NCBI GenBank assembly: GCA_045654205.1
Contig: JAZOMZ010000025.1
Location: forward strand, 1 to 64,000
Length of the DNA stretch: 64,000 nucleotides
Direction of reading: 5' to 3'
Source: Enterocola sp045654205
GTDB taxonomy: Bacteria; Bacteroidota; Bacteroidia; Bacteroidales; Paludibacteraceae
Part shown: in pieces, positions 47,424 to 56,515 of the stretch
Layout of the letters: each line of letters begins with the position of its first letter
How positions within the stretch are numbered: the stretch's first letter is position 1
Made by a program: the position numbers and the translations under genes
Notes under the pieces: model-generated
Told to the model about the DNA's origin: nothing
The model's input: only the letters and a program-made list of their open reading frames with translations
Databases searched by the model: none

Positions 47424-49268
47424 TTATTTTAACTCAACAATAAGGGCAGATTTGCCTTCGATTGTAAGACCATCTGCAAGATTAAAGGTTTCGCCAGTAA
47501 CAACGTCTTTTGCTGAGGTGAAATCTTTAATTACTTCGGCATAGCGTTCTAATGTGATTTTCTTGTCGGCATTGCCATTGTTGAAAATACATAGTACGGT
47601 TTGCTCGTCGTTGTAACGCGCATAGAAATAAATGCCGTCGTATGGAATGAATTGTTTCATTTTGCCATTGTGAAGAGCAGATGCAGTTTTTCTATAATTT
47701 AGAAGAGCGCGAGTGTAATCGAAGATTTCGTTTTCTTCTGCTGTACGTCCTTCTTTTGTGAATGCGTTGCGTTCATCTTCAGCCCAACCTCCAGGGAAGT
47801 CGAAGCGGTGACCTTCGTAATTTCCAGGGATACCATCAATCATGATTTCTGTACCAGCATAGATTTGTGGATAACCACGGGTGGTAAGAAGCATAGCAAT
47901 GCCCATTTTATATTTGTTTACATCACGTTTAACGGCTGTAGAGAAGCGGTCAATGTCGTGATTGTCAAGGAAGTTCATAATATTATCTACGTCTGGGTAT
48001 GCAAAGTCTTGTGCATAGTGAGTATAGAAACGTGGAAGACCAAAGTCCCAGCTTTCTTGTTCGTTGAATGCTGCGTGTAGGTGGTCTTTTAATACAAAGT
48101 CCATTACACTAGGAAGTTGTGAGTCAAATCCGTCTTTATTGTTGTTGCCAGATTGATAATAAGCAATTTCAAGTGGAGATTTTACCCAGCATTCGCCTAC
48201 AATATTCATATTTGGATATTCGTTGCGGAATGTTTTTACCCAATCTGCTGCCACTTGGATGTCGTTGTATGGATATGTATCTACTCTAATACCATCTACA
48301 TCTGCGTATTCAATCCACCAAATATATGCTTGTGAAAGATAACGGAAAAGTTCTGGATTTGTAAGGTCTAAGTCTGGCATATTGCCTGCGAACCAACCGT
48401 CTTTAAGTATTTTTTTATCAATTTCAGAAGCATGTGGGTCGGTCCATGCTGTCATACGATAGTTTGAACCAGTGTAGGTAGGCCATTTGTGGAACCAATC
48501 TTCAGCTGGAAGGTCTGCACACCACCAGTGTGAGCTACCGCAGTGGTTTGGAACTACGTCGATAATAAGTTTTAAACCATATTTATGACAGCTGTCTGCT
48601 AGGTTTTTGTAGTCTTGGTTTGTGCCCATACGTGGGTCAACTTTGTAGTAGTCGCCAGCAGAGTAGTGTGGGTATGAGAATTGTGTGTCGTTGTTGTCGA
48701 AGAAAGGAGTAATCCATAGAGCAGTACAACCTAGGTCTGAAATATATGGTACTTTGCTAATTACACCTTTTAAGTCGCCACCATGACGCTCGCCAAGGTC
48801 TGAACGGTCTACTTTTTGATGATAACCTTTTACGTTGTCATTTTTAGCATCTCCGTTTACAAAACGGTCTGGCATAAGAAGATAAACAGCATCTTTTGAA
48901 GAGAAACTTTCTCTAAGTGCAGAATTTTCTTTTCTAGCCTTTAACTCGTATTTATAAGAAGCCACTCTTTTTTTGCCTTTCATAAAACGAATGTTCATAG
49001 TGCCAGGTTTTGTGTTTGGCTCTATGTTTACATAAAGAAAGATGTAGTTTGGATTGTCAGTTAAAACTTTTCTGCTAATACTTACACCTTCGTAATTAAT
49101 TTCTGGTTCTGTTTCAGAAATATTCTTTCCGTGGATGCAGATTTGGAGCTCTTTTTGTGCCATACCTACCCACCAGTTAAGTGGCTCTACGTGCTGAATT
49201 TTGTAGCATGTTGCAAAACAACTGCCAAAAAGTCCTAATGCTAAAAATAAAAGTAAAGATTTTTTCAT
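47424..49268 (-). CDS. GH13 cyclomaltodextrinase/neopullulanase, SusA-like
   Basis: The 614-residue exported enzyme has a signal peptide (LLLFLALGLFGSCFA), an N-terminal cyclomaltodextrinase Ig-like domain (about 22-115), the GH13 barrel and a C-terminal beta domain (about 530-614). Catalytic residues are Asp330 in DGIRVDTYP, Glu359 in IVGECW and Asp438 in LDNHDIDR; region I is DVVPNHCG. The family breaks maltodextrins, cyclodextrins and pullulan in the periplasm. The gene lies 10 bp after lacI. Confidence 0.92.
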   Translation of the reverse strand: MKKSLLLFLALGLFGSCFATCYKIQHVEPLNWWVGMAQKELQICIHGKNISETEPEINYEGVSISRKVLTDNPNYIFLYVNIEPNTKPGTMNIRFMKGKKRVASYKYELKARKENSALRESFSSKDAVYLLMPDRFVNGDAKNDNVKGYHQKVDRSDLGERHGGDLKGVISKVPYISDLGCTALWITPFFDNNDTQFSYPHYSAGDYYKVDPRMGTNQDYKNLADSCHKYGLKLIIDVVPNHCGSSHWWCADLPAEDWFHKWPTYTGSNYRMTAWTDPHASEIDKKILKDGWFAGNMPDLDLTNPELFRYLSQAYIWWIEYADVDGIRVDTYPYNDIQVAADWVKTFRNEYPNMNIVGECWVKSPLEIAYYQSGNNNKDGFDSQLPSVMDFVLKDHLHAAFNEQESWDFGLPRFYTHYAQDFAYPDVDNIMNFLDNHDIDRFSTAVKRDVNKYKMGIAMLLTTRGYPQIYAGTEIMIDGIPGNYEGHRFDFPGGWAEDERNAFTKEGRTAEENEIFDYTRALLNYRKTASALHNGKMKQFIPYDGIYFYARYNDEQTVLCIFNNGNADKKITLERYAEVIKDFTSAKDVVTGETFNLADGLTIEGKSALIVELK

Positions 49269-49278
49269 TTATGTTAGT

Positions 49279-50289
49279 TTATTTAGTTGATTCTCTTTTG
49301 ACTAGGCTAGTGCGGATGACACTATGGTTAACTTCGCGCATAGCATTACCGTTTTTAATTCTATTTACTAGAAGTGTGCATGCTTTTACCCCCATATCGT
49401 AGCCATTTTGTTCAATAGTGGTAAGTGCAGGGTCGCAAGCTTTTGCTACAACACCGTCGCCGAAACCGCAAATAGAAATATCTTCTGGTACAGTAAGTCC
49501 ACATCTTTTTACTGCGTAAAGAACTCCAGATGCAGTGTCGTCATTGATACAGAAGAATGCGTCTGGACGATTTTCCATTTTTAGGACTTCTGGTGTAAGC
49601 TTGATTGCTTTTTCTTTGGTATCGCACTCAAAAATTAGGCTTTTGTCAATAGGAAGAGAGTGAGAGCGTAATGCATCAATATAACCATTTTCTCTGTTTT
49701 TTGAGATTTCCATATTTGATGGAGCTGAGAAGAATGCAATGCGTTTGCTTCCGCCTTTAATCAAATGCTCCACAGCCATATATGCACCATTGTAGTCGTC
49801 GGTAACTACGCGGTCTGTTTTTAGTTCTGGGCAAATACGGTCAAAGAATACAAGTGGAATATTTTCTTCCATTATGTCTTTGTAGTGAGTGAAATCTGTA
49901 GTAGATTTTGAAAGAGATGCAATAACACCGCAAACACGAGCAGATTGAAGTGTTTCTAGACATTTTACTTCTTTTTCAAAGTCTTCTGATGTTTGACACA
50001 TAATTACAGAAAGACCATTTTGATTTGCTGTGTCTTCAATACCTGCAAATACACTTGAGAAGAAATGGTGCACAATTTCTGGAACTATCACCCCAATGAT
50101 GTTAGTTCTTTTGGTTTTAAGAGAAAGAGCAATGGCATTTGGTCTGTAATGATGCTCTTTTGCGTATTGATTAACTAATTCTTTAGTTTTTTTGCTAATG
50201 TCAGGATGGTCCTGAAGAGCTCTTGATACAGTTGAAATAGAGATATTAAGAGCTTTTGCGATGTCTTTAATAGTAACTTGCGTTTTCAT
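49279..50289 (-). CDS. LacI family transcriptional regulator
   Basis: The 336-residue repressor/activator has the LacI helix-turn-helix at the N-terminus (TIKDIAKALNISISTVSRAL, 6-25) and a hinge helix with HYRPNAIALSLKTKRT. A periplasmic-binding-protein-like sugar domain (about 60-330) follows. It leads the operon with two GH13 enzymes and an MFS transporter, so it most likely responds to maltose-type sugars and controls its own transcript. A palindromic site lies in its leader. Confidence 0.93.
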   Translation of the reverse strand: MKTQVTIKDIAKALNISISTVSRALQDHPDISKKTKELVNQYAKEHHYRPNAIALSLKTKRTNIIGVIVPEIVHHFFSSVFAGIEDTANQNGLSVIMCQTSEDFEKEVKCLETLQSARVCGVIASLSKSTTDFTHYKDIMEENIPLVFFDRICPELKTDRVVTDDYNGAYMAVEHLIKGGSKRIAFFSAPSNMEISKNRENGYIDALRSHSLPIDKSLIFECDTKEKAIKLTPEVLKMENRPDAFFCINDDTASGVLYAVKRCGLTVPEDISICGFGDGVVAKACDPALTTIEQNGYDMGVKACTLLVNRIKNGNAMREVNHSVIRTSLVKRESTK

Positions 50290-50315
50290 ACTCTCCAGAT
50301 ATTATATGTTTTTTC

Positions 50316-50329
50316 AAACGTTTACGTTT
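50316..50329. promoter_or_regulatory. Candidate LacI-family operator
   Basis: The inverted repeat AAACGT-TT-ACGTTT (6-bp arms, 2-bp spacer) begins about 6 bases after the predicted lacI transcript start near 50335. The position and CG-centred half sites fit a LacI-family autoregulatory operator. Confidence 0.55.
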
Positions 50330-50341
50330 TTTAACAAGTTA

Positions 50342-50349
50342 CAAAAATA
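50342..50349 (-). promoter_or_regulatory. -7 box for the lacI-GH13 operon
   Basis: TATTTTTG on the minus strand lies with a TTG at 50370-50372, 20 bp upstream. Confidence 0.5.
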
Positions 50350-50511
50350 TTCTTTTTTTCTGAGAATATCAACTTTTGTTTCTTACTTTTTTATATGTTT
50401 TGTATGTCTAAATAATAATTAACAAAAAACATTGCTTTTTAGGGGTGGTTTTAATGAAAATTTAGATGGTTATTTGGTGATGCGGTTATTGAAGTTTATT
50501 GAAATTTTTAT

Positions 50512-50519
50512 TATCTTTG
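50512..50519 (+). promoter_or_regulatory. Promoter of gpmI
   Basis: TATCTTTG lies with a TTG at 50489-50491 (20-bp spacing), 48 bp before the start codon. The remainder of the 278-bp gap between lacI and gpmI shows nothing beyond these two promoters and the operator candidate. Confidence 0.65.
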
Positions 50520-50567
50520 CACATTATTATTAAAAGAAAAAAGAATAATTAACTAAATAATAAAACT

Positions 50568-52082
50568 ATGGCAAAAAAAGCATTATTAATGATTTTAGAT
50601 GGTTGGGGTATTGGCAATAAAGGAAAAGCCGATGTTATTTTTAATACTCCAACTCCATATTGGGATAGCTTAATAGCAAATTATCCAAATTCACAACTAG
50701 CAGCTTCTGGCGAAAATGTTGGTCTTCCTGATGGACAAATGGGTAACTCAGAAGTGGGTCACTTAAATATTGGTGCAGGTCGAGTGGTTTACCAAGACTT
50801 AGTAAAAATCAACAAAGCATGCCAAGATAATTCTATTCTACAAAATCCAGAAGTGGTGAAAGCATTTTCATACGCAAAAGAAAATGGTAAATCTGTTCAC
50901 TTAATGGGCCTTGCTTCAAATGGTGGTGTGCATAGTTCATTTGATCACTTATTTAAACTATGTGATATTGCTAAACATTATGAAATAGAAAATACCTTTA
51001 TTCACTGCTTTATGGATGGTCGTGATACAGACCCTAAGAGCGGTAAAGGTTTTATCGAACAATTAGATGCTCATACCAAAGCTTCTGCTGGTAAAATTGC
51101 TACAATCGTGGGTCGTTATTATGCTATGGACCGTGACAAACGTTGGGAACGCGTGAAAGTGGCATACGACTTGCTTGTAAACGGTGTTGGCGAAGCTGCA
51201 ACTGATATGGTGGCTGCTGTGGCTAAATCATATGAAGAAGGAGTTACCGACGAATTTATCAAACCAGTTGTTAATGCAAATGTTGATGGTAAAATTAAAG
51301 AAGGTGACGTAGTTATTTTCTTCAACTATCGTAACGACCGTGCAAAAGAATTAACAATAGTACTTACTCAACAAGATATGCCAGAGGCAGGAATGAATAC
51401 TATCCCTGGTCTACAATATTATTGTATGACTCCATATGATGCTTCATTTACTGGTGTTAATATCTTGTTCGACAAAGAAAATGTTCAAAATACTCTAGGT
51501 GAATATCTTTCTTCTCTAGGTAAAAAACAATTACACATTGCAGAAACAGAAAAATATGCTCACGTAACATTCTTCTTCAATGGTGGTAGAGAAACTCCAT
51601 ACGAAGGTGAAGATCGTGTACTTATCAATTCTCCTAAAGTGGCTACATACGACCTTAAACCAGAAATGAGTGCGTATGAAGTGAAAGATGCATTAGTTGC
51701 AGAAATTAATAAAAATGTATATGACTTCATTGTTGTGAACTATGCAAATGGTGATATGGTTGGTCACACAGGTGTTTATGAGGCTATTGAAAAAGCAGTA
51801 GTTGCTGTAGATAAATGTGTAGAAGAAACTGTTGAGGCTGCAAAAGCTAACGGTTATGAAGTTATCATTATTGCCGATCACGGTAATGCAGACAATGCTG
51901 TCAATGAAGATGATAGCCCAAATACAGCTCACTCATTGAATCCAGTTCCTTGTGTTTATGTAACAGAAAATAAAGAAGCTAAGGTTAGCGATGGTATTTT
52001 AGCTGACGTAGCACCTTCTATTTTAAGCATTATGGGCTTGGAACAACCAAAAGAAATGACCGGAAAAAATTTATTAGGATAA
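50568..52082 (+). CDS. gpmI: 2,3-bisphosphoglycerate-independent phosphoglycerate mutase
   Basis: This glycolytic/gluconeogenic enzyme interconverts 3- and 2-phosphoglycerate. The 504-residue alkaline-phosphatase-fold protein has the N-terminal metal site LMILDGWGIG, the phosphoserine motif GQMGNSEVGHLNIGAGR, the FMDGRDTDPKSG loop and metal ligands in IIADHGNADN and HTGVYEA. GC content and codon use are raised, as in other highly expressed genes here. Confidence 0.97.
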   Translation: MAKKALLMILDGWGIGNKGKADVIFNTPTPYWDSLIANYPNSQLAASGENVGLPDGQMGNSEVGHLNIGAGRVVYQDLVKINKACQDNSILQNPEVVKAFSYAKENGKSVHLMGLASNGGVHSSFDHLFKLCDIAKHYEIENTFIHCFMDGRDTDPKSGKGFIEQLDAHTKASAGKIATIVGRYYAMDRDKRWERVKVAYDLLVNGVGEAATDMVAAVAKSYEEGVTDEFIKPVVNANVDGKIKEGDVVIFFNYRNDRAKELTIVLTQQDMPEAGMNTIPGLQYYCMTPYDASFTGVNILFDKENVQNTLGEYLSSLGKKQLHIAETEKYAHVTFFFNGGRETPYEGEDRVLINSPKVATYDLKPEMSAYEVKDALVAEINKNVYDFIVVNYANGDMVGHTGVYEAIEKAVVAVDKCVEETVEAAKANGYEVIIIADHGNADNAVNEDDSPNTAHSLNPVPCVYVTENKEAKVSDGILADVAPSILSIMGLEQPKEMTGKNLLG

Positions 52083-52119
52083 AAACTTGCAAATTATTTT
52101 GTAGTTAAGAAAAATATTT

Positions 52120-52127
52120 TTACCTTT
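52120..52127 (+). promoter_or_regulatory. Promoter of rpmH
   Basis: TACCTTTG lies with TTTG at 52097-52100, 19 bp upstream. The start codon is 48 bp downstream. Confidence 0.7.
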
Positions 52128-52175
52128 GCAGTCCGAATATTGTAAAAGAAATAAAAAAGTAAAAATATAATCCTT

Positions 52176-52334
52176 ATGAAACGTACATTTCAACCTTCTA
52201 ACAGAAAGAGAGCAAACAAACACGGTTTCCGTGAAAGAATGGCAACAGCTAATGGCCGTAGAGTATTAGCAGCACGCCGCGCTAAAGGCAGAAAAAAATT
52301 AACAGTATCTGACGAAGCTGCTCTAAGAAGATAA
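52176..52334 (+). CDS. rpmH: 50S ribosomal protein L34
   Basis: The 52-residue basic protein begins MKRTFQPSNRKRANKHGFRE and continues through RMATANGRRVLAARRAKGRK, a full match to L34. It is too short for usual ORF-length cut-offs. It lies between gpmI and cstA with its own promoter and terminator. The rnpA and dnaA genes that flank rpmH in many bacteria are not adjacent. Confidence 0.96.
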   Translation: MKRTFQPSNRKRANKHGFRERMATANGRRVLAARRAKGRKKLTVSDEAALRR

Positions 52335-52351
52335 TTAGAATCTGAAAAAAT

Positions 52352-52386
52352 AAAAGGACTGCATATTTAAATATGCGGTCTTTTTT
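52352..52386 (+). terminator. Terminator after rpmH
   Basis: A 12-bp palindromic hairpin (GACTGCATATTT with AAATATGCGGTC, one G-U pair) is followed by six T. Confidence 0.85.
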
Positions 52387-52400
52387 ATTATAATAGTATT

Positions 52401-53816
52401 ATGATAACATTTTTAATCTGTTTTGTGATTCTGGTAGTAGCATACTTTACTTACGGAAAGTTTGTAGAGAATATTATGCAACCAGATGCAGATAGAAAAA
52501 CTCCTGCTTATACGATGAATGATGGCGTAGATTATGTGCCTATGCCAGCTTGGAAGATGTTTATGATTCAGTTTCTAAACATTGCAGGCCTTGGACCTAT
52601 CTTTGGGGCTATAATGGGTGCAAAATTTGGTGTCTCTGCATATATTTGGATTGTGGTAGGTTGTATTTTTGCAGGTGCAACACACGACTATATAGCAGGC
52701 ATGCTGTCGTTGAGACATGATGGCGAAAGTCTTCCAGAGTTGATAGGTATATATCTAGGTAAGGGAGTGATGAACTTTGTGAGAGTGTTCTCTCTTTTGC
52801 TTATGATATTGGTAGGTGCGGTGTTTACTAGCGGACCTGCAGGATTGTTGCAAAACCTAACAGGAATGGAGTCGATGTGGTGGATATTAATTATCTTTTC
52901 CTATTATTTGTTGGCATCTATGCTTCCAATAGACAAACTTATAGGTAAAGTTTATCCTATATTTGCTTTTGCTCTTATATTTATGGCTATAGGTGTTTTG
53001 ACTCAATTGTTTGTGCAATGGCCTACACTTCCAGAAATATGGGATGGGGTGGCAAATACACATCCAAAAGCAGATAGTGTACCTATATTCCCAATGCTAT
53101 TTATAAGCATAGCTTGTGGAGCTATATCTGGTTTTCATGCAACTCAGTCTCCTATGATGGCACGTTGTATGACAAACGAAAAACAAGGACGTCCTATTTT
53201 CTATGGTGCTATGATTGTGGAGGGTATAGTGGCTTTAATTTGGGCTGCGGCTGCGAATTATTTCTTTCAAGAGCATGGAATGGCAGAAAATAATGCAGCT
53301 GTGGTAGTAAATGATATTACTAATCATTGGTTAGGTAAGTTTGGTGCTGTACTTGCTATTTTGGGTGTGATTTTTGCACCTATTACCTCTGGAGATACCG
53401 CATTGCGTTCTGCAAGACTTATTGTGGCAGATATGTTTAAAATGCAACAAGAGAAAATATCAAAAAGATTGGTTATTTGTATTCCACTATTTGTAGTTAC
53501 AGGATTAATCTTGTGGTATAGCTTAACTGACGCCGAAGGTTTTAATGTGATCTGGCGCTATTTTGCGTGGTCGAACCAAGCACTTTCTGTGTTTACACTA
53601 TGGGCTGCTACTGTGTTTTTATATACATTTAAAAGAAAATATGTAGCCGTGACGCTGATACCTGCAATATTAATGACCCTGGTAACAACTTCTTATATTC
53701 TAATAGCTCCAGAAGGTTTGCGTTTGCCATACAATGTAGGGCTGATAATTGCTTCTGTGGTGGCTTTAGCGTTAATTGGGATTTTTATATACAAAACTAG
53801 AAAATTAAATAAATAA
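52401..53816 (+). CDS. cstA: Carbon starvation protein CstA-like peptide/pyruvate transporter
   Basis: The 471-residue inner-membrane protein of the CstA family has about 12 membrane segments. The family's N-terminal signature is present (YGKFVENIMQPDADRKTPAYTMNDG-type region and FLNIAGLGPIFGAIMGA). The sequence is shorter than the roughly 700-residue E. coli protein, as in the compact CstA group. E. coli CstA and BtsT move peptides or pyruvate. It begins only 15 bp after the rpmH terminator, and no TAnnTTTG box is visible. It is followed 4 bp later by an aminopeptidase, which fits peptide use. Confidence 0.9.
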   Translation: MITFLICFVILVVAYFTYGKFVENIMQPDADRKTPAYTMNDGVDYVPMPAWKMFMIQFLNIAGLGPIFGAIMGAKFGVSAYIWIVVGCIFAGATHDYIAGMLSLRHDGESLPELIGIYLGKGVMNFVRVFSLLLMILVGAVFTSGPAGLLQNLTGMESMWWILIIFSYYLLASMLPIDKLIGKVYPIFAFALIFMAIGVLTQLFVQWPTLPEIWDGVANTHPKADSVPIFPMLFISIACGAISGFHATQSPMMARCMTNEKQGRPIFYGAMIVEGIVALIWAAAANYFFQEHGMAENNAAVVVNDITNHWLGKFGAVLAILGVIFAPITSGDTALRSARLIVADMFKMQQEKISKRLVICIPLFVVTGLILWYSLTDAEGFNVIWRYFAWSNQALSVFTLWAATVFLYTFKRKYVAVTLIPAILMTLVTTSYILIAPEGLRLPYNVGLIIASVVALALIGIFIYKTRKLNK

Positions 53817-53820
53817 AATT

Positions 53821-55176
53821 ATGTTATACGAACCAAAGCATGTAGCCTTGTGTATGGACGAGGCTGAAAGAAAAATAGCTTTAGAGTTTTCTGAAGGTTA
53901 TAAAGAGTTTTTGAATGTGGCAAAAACAGAACGCGAGTCTGCTGCATACGCAGTGAGAGTGGCTGAAGCTGCAGGTTACAAACCATATACTTGGGGACAA
54001 GCACTAAAAGCAGGTGATAAAGTTTATTATCTAAACAGAAATAAATCTGTGATCTTAGCAGTAATTGGTACTGAAGATATTGCAAAAGGTGTAAACATTA
54101 TGGCAGCTCACATAGATACTTGCCGTTTGGACCTAAAACAAAATCCACTTTACGAAAGCAATGAAATTGCTTATTTTAAGACTCACTATTATGGTGGTAT
54201 TAAGAAATATCAATGGGTGGCAATTCCACTTTCATTGCATGGTGTGGTGATTTTGTCTAATGGTGAAAAACATGAAATATGCATAGGTGAAGATGAAAAC
54301 GACCCAGTATTTTATGTAACAGACCTACTTCCACACCTTGCACAAGACCAAATGAAACGTGCTGCAAATGAAATTATTAAAGGTGAAGAACTAAATATTC
54401 TTGTAGGCTCTCTTCCGCTAGAAGGTACAGAGAAAAACGCTGTGAAAATGCAAGTGCTTAAACTTCTAAACGATAAATATGGTTGGTGCGAAAAAGACTT
54501 CTTGTCTGCAGAACTAGAAGCTGTTCCTGCGCTTAAAGCAAAAGACGTAGGCCTAGACCGCAGTATGATTGGTGCGTATGGTCACGACGATAGAGTTTGT
54601 TCATACACAGCACTTCAAGCGATGCTTGAACTTGAGAATCCTACTCGCACTGCAATTTTGGTGTTAGCCGACAAGGAAGAAATTGGTAGCATGGGTAATA
54701 CTGGTCTTGAGTCTGCATATATGCGTTATTTCATTGAAGATATTTCTGAAACTCTAGGTGCAAAACCTCGCGTGGTATTCTCAAATTCTCAATGTCTTTC
54801 TGCCGACGTAAACTCTGCATACGACCCAACTTTCCCAGACGTATTTGAAGCAGCAAACTCTTCATTTATGAATCGTGGTGTGGTTATTACCAAATTTACT
54901 GGTGCTAGAGGTAAGAGTGGTTCTTCTGATGCTAATGCAGAATTTATAGCTGGTCTTCACTCTAAACTTGATAAAAACAACGTGGTTTGGCAAACTGGCG
55001 AACTAGGTAGAGTAGATTTAGGTGGTGGTGGCACCGTGGCTGCTTATATTGCAAACCTAAACGTAGATGTAGTTGACGTGGGCGTGCCTGTGCTTTCTAT
55101 GCATGCGCCATACGAGGTGGTATCGAAGATGGATGTGTATATGACATATCGCGCATTTAAAACATTTGTGCAATGA
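53821..55176 (+). CDS. M18 family aminopeptidase (aspartyl aminopeptidase-like)
   Basis: The 451-residue cytosolic metallo-aminopeptidase has the di-zinc ligands of the M18 fold visible: His in NIMAAHIDTCRLDLK, Asp in GAYGHDDRVCS, Glu pair in LADKEEIGSMGNTG and His near the end in LSMHAPYEVVS. It removes N-terminal residues, often acidic ones. It follows cstA by 4 bp and overlaps mtnN by 4 bp, so peptide uptake and peptide breakdown appear linked. Confidence 0.93.
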   Translation: MLYEPKHVALCMDEAERKIALEFSEGYKEFLNVAKTERESAAYAVRVAEAAGYKPYTWGQALKAGDKVYYLNRNKSVILAVIGTEDIAKGVNIMAAHIDTCRLDLKQNPLYESNEIAYFKTHYYGGIKKYQWVAIPLSLHGVVILSNGEKHEICIGEDENDPVFYVTDLLPHLAQDQMKRAANEIIKGEELNILVGSLPLEGTEKNAVKMQVLKLLNDKYGWCEKDFLSAELEAVPALKAKDVGLDRSMIGAYGHDDRVCSYTALQAMLELENPTRTAILVLADKEEIGSMGNTGLESAYMRYFIEDISETLGAKPRVVFSNSQCLSADVNSAYDPTFPDVFEAANSSFMNRGVVITKFTGARGKSGSSDANAEFIAGLHSKLDKNNVVWQTGELGRVDLGGGGTVAAYIANLNVDVVDVGVPVLSMHAPYEVVSKMDVYMTYRAFKTFVQ

Positions 55177-55808
55177 AAATAGGTATTATCGTAGCGATGG
55201 GGAAGGAGTATGAATTACTTCAAGGAATAAACTTCCCTCAGCATGAAATAAAACTAGTTCGTAGCGGGATAGGCAAGGTAAATGCTGCCATCTCTGCTAT
55301 AGAACTTATAAACGACTTTAATCCAGACCTAGTAATTAATAGTGGTGTGGCAGGTGGTATAGATACTTGCCTAAATGTAGCCGACTTGGTTATTGGTACT
55401 GAAACTTGCTATCACGACTTTTATGCAGGTGAGGTGTCTGACCATTTAAAAGAACTTGGTTTTGAGAAGTTTATCTCTGGTGACGAAAAGGTAGTTGAGG
55501 TGGTAAAAACGTTAGCTGAAGGTAGAAAAGATGTGAAATTTGGTCTTGGATGTACTGGCGACCAATTTATTACTACAAAAGAAGAACTTTTCAAGATAAA
55601 AGAGAACTATCCTGAGGCTCTTTTTGTGGATATGGAGTCTAACTCTATAGCTCATGTGTGCGCGAAAATGAATAAACCATTTGTGAGTTTGCGTATAATA
55701 AGCGATACTCCATGGGTGGAAGACCATGCAGAGCAATATGCATCTTTCTGGACAGATGCTCCACAAAAGAATTTTGAATTATTAAAATCAATCTTACAAG
55801 CTTTATAG
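55173..55808 (+). CDS. mtnN: 5'-methylthioadenosine/S-adenosylhomocysteine nucleosidase
   Basis: MtnN (Pfs) splits MTA and SAH to adenine plus a thio-sugar, recycling by-products of methylation. The 211-residue protein has the N-terminal GIIVAMGKEYELL, the NSGVAGGI glycine motif, FVDMESNSIAHVC with the purine-contacting Met-Glu pair and the catalytic Asp in IISDTPW. It is a little shorter than the E. coli enzyme. Confidence 0.93.
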   Translation: MKIGIIVAMGKEYELLQGINFPQHEIKLVRSGIGKVNAAISAIELINDFNPDLVINSGVAGGIDTCLNVADLVIGTETCYHDFYAGEVSDHLKELGFEKFISGDEKVVEVVKTLAEGRKDVKFGLGCTGDQFITTKEELFKIKENYPEALFVDMESNSIAHVCAKMNKPFVSLRIISDTPWVEDHAEQYASFWTDAPQKNFELLKSILQAL

Positions 55809-55810
55809 TT

Positions 55811-56515
55811 ATGCATCAATTTTATGCCCCAGATATAGAGAAAAATCCAGTGCTTCCTGCAGAAGAGTCGCATCATGCTGTAAGGGTGTTGCGTTTGCAA
55901 GCAGGGGATTCTGTCTTGGTGTTGGATGGTAAGGGGAAAACATTTTTGGCTACTATTTCGGTGGCAGATTCAAAAGCATGTATGCTAAATTCTTTGCAGC
56001 TCCAAAAAGAATCTAAAAGTAGGGGCTATAGACTACACATTGCTATAGCTCCTACCAAAAATATGGATCGTTTGGAATGGTTTGTAGAAAAGGCAGCAGA
56101 GATAGGCATTGATGAAATTAGTCCTATTTTCTGTAGATTTTCTGAAAGAAAAGTGCTTAAGAATGAGCGACTTGAAAAAATTCTTGTATCTGCTATGAAG
56201 CAATCTATTCAGCCTTTTTTGACCAAATTGAACGAGCCTCAAAGCATAAAAGACTTCCTAAAAAATGCTACTGCAGACCAAAAATTTATAGCACATTGCC
56301 ATGAGGCAGATAAGAAACTGCTTTCTCGCACTGTGGAGGCTGGCAAAGAAGTACTTATTTTAATTGGACCAGAGGGTGATTTCTCTGAAGAAGAAGTACA
56401 GCTTGCCATGGAGAAAGGCTTTATTCCAGTAAGCTTAGGTGAAAACAGACTCAGAGTAGAAACCGCCGCCCTATATTCTTGCGCCACAGTTGCGTTAATT
56501 AATGAGCTAATATAA
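55811..56515 (+). CDS. rsmE: 16S rRNA (uracil(1498)-N(3))-methyltransferase
   Basis: RsmE is a SPOUT methyltransferase. The 234-residue protein has an N-terminal PUA-like domain (about 1-70, HHAVRVLRLQAGDSVLVLDG) and the C-terminal knot with the SAM motifs IGPEGDFSEEE and SLGENRLRVETAA. It follows mtnN by 2 bp. Its last nine bases overlap the end of the tau-specific dnaX frame on the other strand. Confidence 0.95.
   Translation: MHQFYAPDIEKNPVLPAEESHHAVRVLRLQAGDSVLVLDGKGKTFLATISVADSKACMLNSLQLQKESKSRGYRLHIAIAPTKNMDRLEWFVEKAAEIGIDEISPIFCRFSERKVLKNERLEKILVSAMKQSIQPFLTKLNEPQSIKDFLKNATADQKFIAHCHEADKKLLSRTVEAGKEVLILIGPEGDFSEEEVQLAMEKGFIPVSLGENRLRVETAALYSCATVALINELI

Noticed and set aside
53819..54085. 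Minus-strand open frame over the start of the M18 aminopeptidase
   Set aside because: It is Leu/Gln-rich shadow translation and overlaps a clear metallopeptidase in full.
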